Shown here piece by piece: positions 22,641 to 31,497 of a stretch of DNA of 64,000 nt (position 1 is the first letter of the stretch; each line of letters starts with the position of its first letter). The position numbers and the translations under genes were made by a program. The notes below the pieces were generated by a model. That model saw only the letters and a program-made list of their open reading frames with translations. It was not told the DNA's origin and ran no database searches. The DNA comes from Littorina saxatilis (taxonomy: Eukaryota; Mollusca; Gastropoda; Littorinimorpha; Littorinidae): the NCBI RefSeq assembly GCF_037325665.1, contig NC_090261.1, positions 30,180,182 to 30,244,181 on the forward strand, read 5' to 3'.

Positions 22641-23256
22641 TACATTTAGTCAAGTTTTGTCTGTGTGTGCGTGTGTGTGTGTAGAGCGATTCAGAGTAAA
22701 CTACTGGTCCGATCTTTATGAAATTTGACATGAGAGTTCCTGGGTATGATATCCCCGGACAATGTTTTCTTTTTTTCGATAAATGTCTTTGATGACGTCA
22801 TATCCGGCTTTTTGTAAAAGTTGAGACGGCACTGTCACACCCTCATTTTTCAATCAAATTGATTGAAATTTTAGTAAAGCAATCTTCGACAAAGGTCGGA
22901 CTTCAGTATTGTATTTCAGCTTGGTGGCTTAAAAATTAATTAATGACTTTGGTCATTAAAAATCTGAAAATTGTAAATAATTTTTTTTATAAAACGTTCC
23001 AAATTTACATTCATCTTAATCTTTATTATTTTCTGATTCCAAAAACATATAAATATGTTATATTCGGATTAAAAACAAGCTCTCAAAATTAAAAATATAA
23101 AAATTATGATCAAAATCAAATTTCCGAAATCGATTAAAAAACAATTTCATCTTATTCCTTGTCGGTTCCTGATTCCAAAAACATGTTTGGATTAAAAACA
23201 CGCTCAGAAAGTTAAAACGAAGAGAGGTACAGAAAAGCGTGCTATGCAGCACAGCG
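22637..23256 (-). mobile_element. Dispersed microsatellite-carrying element, 5'-truncated reverse copy
   Basis: It runs from the tip TTTACATTTAGTCAAG through a short TG tract and the body to GAAAAGCGTGCTATGCAGCA. The last 200 bp or so of the family (ending in CGCCTTACGCGACTTGT) are missing. A different, OTU-containing sequence begins there. Confidence 0.85.
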
Positions 23257-23399
23257 AAAGTCCGGTTGTATGAAAGCAAATCTCTGGTCCCGAGCAGCAC
23301 AAATGCGTTGTTGCAAGACCGGTTGTAAGAAAACGAAAGTAGACCCAAGTCACCAAAGTATGGTAAGAGTAATTTCCCTTCCATAGCGACTCGAACTTG

Positions 23400-24010
23400 C
23401 AAAATGGCGGACCACAAAGCGAAAGCTACAGGCAAACGTAGAGTGTGCAAGATTGGGCCTTCCGGGCCCTTTGTTTTTGCCCGAACGGTGTCCAACCCAA
23501 GATCTTGGGGTCCCTTCGGAGTTAAACCACATTGTAGGGGATGGGAACTGCCTCAGTGTATCGTGCCATAAGCCTTGATTTGTGTGGTAGCCAGGCTCAG
23601 CACATGGTTGTCCGAGAAAACTTGAAATAATCGACACCATGTGCAGGAATCACCAGGCTTTCTCTGCATACGTGGATGGAGATGTAGGTGATTATCTCGC
23701 TCACAACACCCTCCGACCCCGTTCATGGGGTTCGGATGTAGAGATATTCGCGGCTGCCACACTCCTTCAAACCACCATTGTGGTGTACACAGCCACTTCC
23801 GAATGCTCGCGGGGATGGCTGCCACACCCACCCCTTTTCCCGATAAATGGGGTAGACAGGTCCGAGGAGAACATTTACCTCCGAAATCTCTGTGGCCATT
23901 TTGAGCGGGTGGTTGTCCACAAAGGTAGTCTAAATGAGGATGTCCTGAAAACTTCCCCACCAACTGATTTTTATCCAGATTCTATAGCTGTCAACGAGTT
24001 GTTCTGTTTA
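23400..24010 (+). pseudogene. OTU-type cysteine protease domain fragment
   Basis: A start-like MADHKAKATGKRRV near 23404 is followed by a GDGNCL word (about 23540), the catalytic-cysteine motif of OTU deubiquitinases. Further along come WGSDVEIFAAATLLQTTIVVY (about 23728-23790) and HFERVV (about 23902), matching the end of OTU domains. The parts are not in one frame. At least two breaks separate them, so the unit looks dead. OTU domains are frequent in invertebrate mobile elements, and no neighbouring part names the family. A retrocopy of a host gene is the alternative. Confidence 0.5.
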
Positions 24011-24230
24011 ATTTGTTTCTCCATTCAATCATTTTTTTAACCTGTTACAAATTCGTCACGAAGACCCATAAAAGCCCAGAAGGCATTTTTGTTACATTTA
24101 TAACCAGAGACATTGGTCATGGATGTGAATCAGTTGTTATCTTTTTATGTTTTTTTTTATGTTGTTGTATTTTATGTTGTTGTATTTTATTTTGTTGTAT
24201 TTTATGTTGTTTTTATGTTCTTGTTGTTGT

Positions 24231-25099
24231 TTTTATATTTAGTCAAGTTTTGACTAAATATTTTAACATCGAGGGGGAATCGAAACGAGGGTCGTGGTGT
24301 ATGTGCGTGTGTGCGTGTGTGTGTGTGTCTGTGTGTGTGTGTGTGTAGAGCGATTCAGACTAAACTACTGGACCGATCTTTATGAAATTTGACATGAGAG
24401 TTCCTGGGTATGAAATCCCCGAACGTTTTTTTCATTTTTTTGATAAATGTCTTTGATGACGTCATATCCGGCTTTTCGTGAAAGTTGAGGCGGCACTGTC
24501 ACGCCCTCATTTTTCAACCAAATTGGTTGAAATTTTGGTCAAGTACTCTTCGACGAAGCCCGGGGTTCGGTATTGCATTTCAGCTTGGTGGCTTAAAAAT
24601 TAATTAATGACTTTGGTCATTAAAAATCTGAAAATTGTAAAAAAAATTAAAAATTTATAAAACGATCCAAATTTACGTTTATCTTATTCTCCATCATTTG
24701 CTGATTCCAAAAACATATCAATATGTTATATTTGGATTAAAAACAAGCTCTGAAAATTAAATATATAAAAATTATTATCAAATTTTTTTTTTCGAAATCA
24801 ATTTAAAAACACTTTCATCGTATTCCTTGTCGGTTCCTGATTCCAAAAATATATAGATATGATATGTTTGGATTAAAAACACGCTCAGAAAGTTAAAACG
24901 AAGAGAGGTACAGAAAAGCGTGCTATCCTTCTTAGCGCAACGAATACCCCGCTCTTCTTGTCAATTCCACGGGCACTGCCTTTGCCACGGGCGGTGGAGT
25001 GACGATGCTACGAGTATACGGTCTTGCTGCGTTCAGTTTCATTCTGTGAGTTCGACAGCTACTTGACTAAATATTGTATTTTCGCCTTACGCGACTTGT
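24231..25099 (-). mobile_element. Dispersed microsatellite-carrying element, reverse copy (duplicated unit 1)
   Basis: A complete reverse copy runs from TTTTTATATTTAGTCAAG, through (TG)n near 24301-24348, to CGCCTTACGCGACTTGT. The sequences on both sides match those around the next copy (see the tandem duplication entry). Confidence 0.9.
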
Positions 25100-25293
25100 A
25101 TGTTCTTGTTGTTGTTGTTGATTTTATCCATTAAACTGATTTTATGTTTAACTCCATTAATAATCTGTTTTGTTTGTCTATTCAGTCATTTTAGCCTGTT
25201 ATAAATTTGTCATGACTGAAGAGCCATAATAGCCCAGGAAGGCATTTTTTTGTACAATTAGAACCAGAGGCATTGGTCGTGGGTGTGACTCAG

Positions 25294-25375
25294 TTTTTAT
25301 ATTTAGTCAAGTTTTGACTAAATATTTTAACATCGAGGGGGAATCGAAACGAGGGTCGTGGTGTATGTGCGTGTG

Positions 25376-25443
<68 letters not shown>

Positions 25444-26200
25444 GATTCAGACTAAACTACTGGACCGATCTTTATGAAATTTGACATGAGAGTTCCTGGG
25501 TATGAAATCCCCGAACGTTTTTTTCATTTTTTTGATAAATGTCTTTGATGACGTCACATCCGGCTTTTCGTGAAAGTTGAGGCGGCACTGTCACGCCCTC
25601 ATTTTTTAACCAAATTGGTTGAAATTTTGGTCAAGTACTCTTCGACGAAGCCCGGGGTTCGGTATTGCATTTCAGCTTGGTGGCTTAAAAATTAATTAAT
25701 GACTTTGGTCATTAAAAATCTGAAAATTGTAAAAAAAAATAAAAATTTATAAAACGATCCAAATTTACGTTTATCTTATTCTCCATCATTTGCTGATTCC
25801 AAAAACATATAAATATGTTATATTCGGATTAAAAACAAGCTCTAAAAATTAAATATATAAAAATTATTATCAAATTTTTTTTTCGAAATCAATTTAAAAA
25901 CACTTTCATCTTATTCCTTGTCGGTTCCTGATTCCAAAAATATATAGATATGATATGTTTGGATTAAAAACACGCTCAGAAAGTTAAAACAAAGAGAGGT
26001 ACAGAAAAGCGTGCTATCCTTCTCAGCGCAACGAATACCCCGCTCTTCTTGTCAATTCCACGTGCACTGCCTTTGCCACGGGCGGTGGAGTGACGATGCT
26101 ACGAGTATACGGTCTTGCTGCGTTGCGTTGCGTTCAGTTTCATTCTGTGAGTTCGACAGCTACTTGACTAAATATTGTATTTTCGCCTTACGCGACTTGT
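25294..26200 (-). mobile_element. Dispersed microsatellite-carrying element, reverse copy (duplicated unit 2)
   Basis: It is very similar to the previous copy, including shared variants such as AACATCGAGGGGGAATCGAA and GAATACCCCGCTCTT. The internal (TG)n is much longer (about 25366-25438), the main length difference between the two. Confidence 0.9.
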
Positions 26201-26310
26201 TTTTTTATGTTGTTGTTGTTTTAATCCATTAAACTGGTTTTAAGTTTAACTCACTTTTTTGTATTCAGTGCGCGCGCGTGTGTGTGTGTGTTATAAATGT
26301 GTGCGTTTTG

Positions 26311-26312
<2 letters not shown>

Positions 26313-26394
<82 letters not shown>

Positions 26395-26536
26395 TCAGAA
26401 AATGTTATTTGCTACGCCAACGGTCATTACAAAGCTTCCACGACCAAAAACATTGTCAAAAGCGCAAAAGGGTTGTGGAGGGAACACACACAATACAGTT
26501 GAGCCACACACAAACACACACACACGCACGTACGCG

Positions 26537-26572
<36 letters not shown>

Positions 26573-26600
26573 GACGGGGGGGGGGGGGGGGGGGGCGGAG
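26313..26600. repeat. (GA)n, (CA)n and poly-G tracts
   Basis: (GA)n covers about 26318-26392, (CA)n about 26538-26570 and a G run about 26575-26595. The long open frames across them are low complexity and not genes. Downstream (26833-26945) an ACCGGATGTATGAAAG word appears in direct and inverted orientation, forming a small hairpin-rich segment. Confidence 0.9.
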
Positions 26601-26971
26601 AGTGCACGGCCTTATGCAAAGCAGAACAGTTCCTTACACAAACAGTTGTTCTTTCTATCGGTTGTCCTGACTGTGTCAGTGTATGTAAGTACATGTACTT
26701 TTCCACTTGTTATTCACAAACCTTTTCTTCTAACAAGGATATATGTATCAAAACATTTAAACATAAAAAAACAAATAAATACAAAAATGATATGAAAAAA
26801 ACCCTACTTTTATCAAGTAACAGACGCGTGGCCGGATGTATGAAAGTCAATCCACAATATTTTCATACATCCGGTTAACCGGATTTAGTAAAGACCGGAT
26901 GTATGAAAGACAAAAAGTGGGTCCCGACGACTTTCTTACATCCGGTCTCGTACCGGGAAAATCTCTTACGT

Positions 26972-27088
26972 CACAAATGGAACGAATGGAAAATCTCAGA
27001 AGGCGTTCGAATGTAAACATCCTGTTTGTGTCTTTGGGCATGTTCACGTAATATTCCAGAGTATTCTTCCGACATCGCTACAATCTAT
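26972..27088 (+). repeat. Left copy of a 115 bp direct repeat flanking the MULE remnant
   Basis: The segment GTCACAAATGGAACGAATGG through AAGGCGTTCGAATGTAAACA to ATCGCTACAAT is repeated at 29281-29395 in the same orientation, with about 85-90% similarity by eye. The two copies bracket the Mutator-like element at 27098-29260. They are far too long to be target-site duplications. Confidence 0.85.
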
Positions 27089-27435
27089 ACAATAAATTAA
27101 ATCACCAAAAGAATAGATGCTTTCACCAAAAGAATTGCTTAGTTAGCAAAAGATATTCCAACAAAAAATCGGATGTTTCCACACACAAAATAGATGCTTC
27201 TAGCAAAAAATCGATTGATTCTACCAAAAAAAGAAATGAGACTTGCAAAAGAATTCTCAACAAAAAAACGAATTATTTCAACAACACAATAGCTACTGTC
27301 AGCAAAAAATATAAAGTATAGTGTACTTTCAGAGACAAAATAGTGTCACTCCATATCATAATCATAATTGTACGTCCAAAGAAAGTTAAATGAAAATGAT
27401 AAAATCAGTGTACAGAGCAGTCAAGATCAGTGTGT

Positions 27436-27727
27436 TCACTGCCTGGTAAGCGCTGGTCTCGACAGTTCAGTTGGGCGCCCGCGCTTTCGCTTCTGGCCGA
27501 TTGGGATGGTCTTGGCCTGGGCAGGGGGGTTGGTCACCTCCAGACAAATCTCCATGCCCATGGAATGATGACACACGTAGCACTTGAAGAACTCCGGGCA
27601 GTTACAGAAAAACTGATTGTTTTCGTCGATCGTAATCTTCCACACCGACCTCCGACATGTGGCATACTCCTTGAAGTCAGCCCAGGACGATGAATCAACC
27701 TTTTCTTCGGTCTCTCGGATGGCAGTC
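27436..27727 (-). pseudogene. MULE transposase C-terminal fragment with SWIM zinc finger
   Basis: The minus frame reads KTAIRETEEKVDSSSWADFKEY, then a SWIM finger of the CxCx(n)CxH type (FCNCPEFFKCYVCHH). It ends in the typical tail PPAQAKTIPIGQKRKRGRPT and a stop near 27436. This block is diagnostic for MuDR/MULE-type transposases. The upstream side is cut by the TTAA-flanked MITE at 27732, and the DDE core is not in the window. Confidence 0.8.
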
Positions 27728-27731
27728 TTAA

Positions 27732-28463
27732 AGGCACAGTAAGCCTCCCGTAAACCATCACAGAGCTCCCCGAGCGTCTAAATACAGTACAAGCATACTT
27801 CCATTTGAACGCTCACCGAACGGGAACATCCTGGCTGCTTTCTGTCGAGCGTGAGACATTTTCCAAGAATTTATTTTCGTAGACTTGTTCCGTTAACAAC
27901 AACGGCGCCTCGTTTTTGCGCTAGACCTAACTTTTAAAATCTAAATAATAAATTGACAGCTTGTTACACAAACATTCTTTAATCATAAAAGAATTCGTTT
28001 TTCATCAAGACAAGATCAGAACAATTCGAAGTTGTGAAAGTTTAAAAAAAGAAAAGCCCGGAAGCAGGGTCACGCAAGGGTCGTAGCAGACGACGGCCGG
28101 TTTATCAGTGCAAATCGCCGTTCCTCTCAACAGTCAAAAGCCATCGCTAGAGTTCTTGTGAACCACAGCCGTTGTTTCGTGCATAAAAAAAACGTGCTAT
28201 TGTAGATAAGCTCACGTCGAGTCGCATTCAAATGACTAACTATGACGACTGCATTGTGAAAAGGGAAAACTGGATCACACGGGTTCACGATGGCTCAGGG
28301 GTAAGATAAACCACGCAAAAATAAATTCTTTGAAAATTGTTCGCTCTTTACGGAGGGCACCTAGGATGTTCTCAATTGGTGAGTGTTTAAATGAAAGGGT
28401 GTTTGAACTGTGTGTAAAAGCCTGACCGAATCTGTGATGGTTTACGGGAGGCTTACTCTGCCT
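27732..28463. mobile_element. TTAA-flanked MITE inserted in the MULE remnant
   Basis: The inverted ends AGGCACAGTAAGCCTCCCGT and its near-exact inverse ACGGGAGGCTTACTCTGCCT are flanked by TTAA (27728-27731 and 28464-28467). The length is 732 bp, non-coding. The 3' 115 bp recur alone at 35626-35740, again against TTAA. TTAA targets occur in piggyBac and Kolobok elements; the tips do not decide between them. Confidence 0.85.
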
Positions 28464-28479
28464 TTAAGCTCCTTTTCCA

Positions 28480-28886
28480 GGGTTGAAGATCCCACGAAGA
28501 TCGTGTTCCCAGTCTTCAGCGACTCAGCTGGTGACGTTGCCCACTAAAACGCTGTTGTCCACATTTTCAGTGTGCGATGTACGTGGTGCTTCGGCAATCT
28601 CGGTGTGCTCTGCGGTTGCATTTGGTGCTCGTTCCATAGACCAGTTCTTTACAATGTCATTCTCAACAACTCCGCGTGACAACAACAAAAACCGAAAACA
28701 TACCTCCTTCATGTAGATTGCCGATTCTTCACACGATGTGAATTCTCGGTCTTTGGTCCACTGTTTTCCAATTCCCTGTCGTCTTGTAGCTGGTGGCTCA
28801 CTGTCAGACTCCGACGTATCATTATCAAATCTCACTGGATCGATCCTCTCAAAATCCATCTCTCCACCTTCAAACTCCATTTTCAA
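28480..28886 (-). pseudogene. MULE transposase N-terminal fragment
   Basis: A minus-strand frame of about 120 codons starts at the MEFEGGEMDF region. It contains an acidic NDTSESDSEPPATRR segment and WTKDREFTSCEESAIYMKE, which resembles the start of a MULE DNA-binding region. It lies on the far side of the MITE from the C-terminal SWIM fragment, in the order expected for one gene with its middle deleted. Assignment rests mainly on that position. Confidence 0.5.
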
Positions 28887-29280
28887 CTGACAGAATCTGT
28901 GTCCTTGCTTGATTCAGCTGAATCTGTGATCACAAATCACCTCTGCTTAAGCAAAATCAGCGAGTCAAAACAATGACCACCACTCACACTGTGTTTCACT
29001 GTGTTGGAGAATGACTATCCATTTTTTTGTTGAAACTATATTTTCTTTTGCCTGAAGTAGTCAATCTTTTGCCTGATTATATTTTCTTTTGCCTGAGTAT
29101 ATTTGCTTTTGCCAGTTTATTTTATTTTTTGTTCAGACAGCAATTCTTTTGGCGGATCAAATTTTTTGTTGTTACTTTAATTCTTTGTCACTCAAGCCAT
29201 CTTTTCTTTTGGTGAAAGCATCTATTTTTTGGGTAGAACCATCTCTTCTTTTGGTTCATTAAACGGGTGCCTTAAAAATA

Positions 29281-29395
29281 GTCACAAATGGAACGAATGG
29301 AAAATCTTCGAAGGCGTTCGAATGTAAACATCCTGTTTGTGCCATTCGGCATGTTGACGTGAGTATTCTTCCGATATCGCTACAATAACTATAGT
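29281..29395 (+). repeat. Right copy of the 115 bp direct repeat
   Basis: This is the partner of 26972-27088. The two copies differ at scattered bases and by a short indel near the 3' end (CACGTAATATTCCAGAGTATT against GACGTGAGTATT). Confidence 0.85.
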
Positions 29396-29481
29396 TATCT
29401 CGACTGTTCTTCGCTGTACAAACAGGTAGGCTACATTTTAAAACGACTACTTTTATTCTAAAAAAAATAAAAATAAAATAA

Positions 29482-30220
29482 ACAAGTCGCGTAAGGCGAA
29501 AATACAATATTTAGTCAAGTAGCTGCCATTTTTCAGCAAGACCGTATACTCGTAGCATCGTCAGTCCACCGCTCATGGCAAAGGCAGTGAAATTGACAAG
29601 AAGAGCGGGGTAGTAGTTGCGCTAAGAAGGATAGCACGCTTTTCTGTACCTCTTTTTGTTTTAACTTTCTGAGCGTGTTTTTAATCCAAACATATCATAT
29701 CTATATGTTTTTGGAATCAGGAACCGACAAGGAATAAGATGAAAGTGTTTTTAAATTGATTTGGACAATTTAATTTTGATAATAATTTTTATATATTTAA
29801 TTTTCAGAGCTTGTTTTTAATCCAAATATAATATATTTATATGTTTTTGGAATCAGCAAATGATGGAAAATAAGATAAACGTAAATTTGGATGGTTTTAT
29901 AAATTTTTATTTTTTTTTTACAATTTTCAGATTTTTAATGACCAAAGTCATTAATTAATTTTTAAGCCATCACGCTGAAATGCAATACCGAAGTCCGGGC
30001 TTCGTCGAAGACTACTTGACCAAAATTTCAACCAATTTGGTTGAAAAATGAGAGCGTGACAGTGCCGCCTCAACTTTCACGAAAAGCCGGATATGACGTC
30101 ATCAAAGACATTTATCGAAAAAAGGAGAAAAACGTTCGGGGATATCAATCCCAGGAACTCTCATGTAAAATTTCATAAAGATCGGCCCAGTAGTTTGGTC
30201 TGAATCGCTCTACACGCACG

Positions 30221-30257
<37 letters not shown>

Positions 30258-30324
30258 CACGACCCTCGTTTCGATTCCCCCTCGATGTTAAAATATTTAG
30301 TCAAAACTTGACTAAATATAAAAA
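29482..30324 (+). mobile_element. Dispersed microsatellite-carrying element, forward copy
   Basis: A near-complete forward copy. It lacks part of the segment that follows the TAGTCAAGTAGCTG word (it jumps to CCATTTTTCAGC), has a (CA)n near 30222-30250, and ends in the ATATTTAGTCAAAACTTGAC hairpin. Confidence 0.9.
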
Positions 30325-30534
30325 GAACAAAGCACGGTGCCGCCACATTTGCACACCAAGAGAATATTCTCGTGCATTCGTCGTTCAGATAAACACAGAA
30401 TGAGTACGCACTTTGATTCTCATCACTGTTAGATGTGAACAAAAAACACGAATTCCCTCGGTTATACTGACAGAAGACAAGAATAAATGCACATGGATTT
30501 CCTCTCCCACTCAAAATATCTATCTATACATATG

Positions 30535-30536
<2 letters not shown>

Positions 30537-30585
<49 letters not shown>
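30537..30585. repeat. (GA)n microsatellite
   Basis: About 24 GA units directly precede the LINE-like fragment. Confidence 0.95.
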
Positions 30586-30588
<3 letters not shown>

Positions 30589-30776
30589 GACCCTTCAAAA
30601 TTCCGGATAGCCGGTCAGAACCGTATAGAAACTCTTTTTTTGTCAGGACGCCGGCTGAATGGAACCGCCTACAAGACTCTGTGGTACGTTCAGCAACTGC
30701 CAACACATTTACATCAGGTGTTGGCAGGGCCCCACCACCATCGGCGCACCGCCAGGTGTTTTTATCCTGCTTTTAA
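30586..30776 (+). pseudogene. Possible non-LTR retrotransposon ORF2 C-terminal fragment
   Basis: One open frame reads FKIPDSRSEPYRNSFFVRTP then AEWNRLQDSVV..ATANTF, ending at TAA 30774-30776. The pattern SFF.RT..EWN.L...V....T...F is the usual extreme C-terminus of CR1/RTE-like reverse transcriptases. No RT core lies upstream, only a GA repeat, so this is a 5'-truncated remnant if real. Confidence 0.45.
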
Positions 30777-31104
30777 ACACTGCCCAAACTCGAGCAGTTG
30801 ACACCTCCAACCTGGAAGGGCATGCATGTATGGAAAGTTTTTAAACTCCGTCACGCTGCGCTCTCTCGCCCATTGCGACGACAGCCATTATTGGCTACTG
30901 CAATGTATGAAACGTCGCCAGAAATTGACGCATTTTAAACACTGTTTACATACCTAACCCATGCCCGTAGTCAGAGGATGGTTTTGCATAAGAATTGTTT
31001 CTGGTACAAAAATGAGTGAAACGTGTTGGTGGGGGAGAAAAAATATTTCGGCGAAAGAAAATGCAGTGTACGAGAACGTTATTATTATGGTTTGGTTTTG
31101 GTTT

Positions 31105-31290
31105 AATTTCAGTTTTTTTTATGTTAGCGGTTAACTTAAAATTAACGTTAATTTAACGTTATTTTTTGGTAAAACTAACGTTACATTAACGTTAACCAGA
31201 TGAGCAAATTTACGTTTATGTAACGTTAATACGTTAATTCAGAGACATACATGTCTCTGGTTAATTTAACGTTTACCGCTAACGTTAGCA
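31105..31290. repeat. TAACGTTA-rich palindromic element
   Basis: The sequence is saturated with AACGTT/TTAACG words in both orientations. Its ends are inverted (GTTAGCGGTTAA against TTTACCGCTAAC), and a perfect hairpin CAGAGACATACATGTCTCTG lies near 31241-31260. It is probably a small foldback MITE. It lies about 200 bp upstream of the TMEM179-like start codon. Confidence 0.6.
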
Positions 31291-31497
31291 TGCTATCTGG
31301 GCAAGTAGTCTTCCAATCGCAAGGTAAGGGGAAGCTATTCAAGAGTGTCATGTAGCAAATATTGATTATCAGCGTGGTCTCCCTTGAGAACGGGCGTTCC
31401 TGAAGTGCGGGAGTTAGTGAAGTACCCGGAACTCGAAACTTGCGACATCCCTAGTCGCTGTTGCTAATACGATCGGAAAAAGCAATACAAAGAGGCA

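Larger units (their letters stand above)
24000..26240. repeat. Tandem segmental duplication of about 1.1 kb containing the element
   Basis: Flank words recur in order. CCTGTTACAAATTCGTCA, AGGCATTTTTGTTACA and CCAGAGACATTGGTCATGG (24038-24120) correspond to CCTGTTATAAATTTGTCA, AGGCATTTTTTTGTACA and CCAGAGGCATTGGTCGTGG (25196-25282). TTTATCCATTAAACTGATTT (25122) corresponds to TTAATCCATTAAACTGGTTT (26221). The element sits at the same place in both units, so duplication probably followed insertion. Confidence 0.75.
27098..29260 (-). mobile_element. Mutator-like transposon remnant with CAAAAGAA terminal arrays
   Basis: Inverted termini share AATAGATGCTTTCACCAAAA (27112 and, inverted, about 29213-29232). 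Both subterminal regions (27098-27330 and 29030-29260) are arrays of CAAAAGAA/CAAAAAAT words every 20-30 bp in opposite orientation. The interior holds N- and C-terminal fragments of a MULE-type transposase and a TTAA-flanked MITE. The catalytic DDE core is missing, so it is a deletion derivative. Confidence 0.65.

Noticed and set aside
26259-26878. Long open frames of 178 and 193 codons
   Set aside because: They are translations of (GA)n, (CA)n and poly-G tracts with no conserved content.
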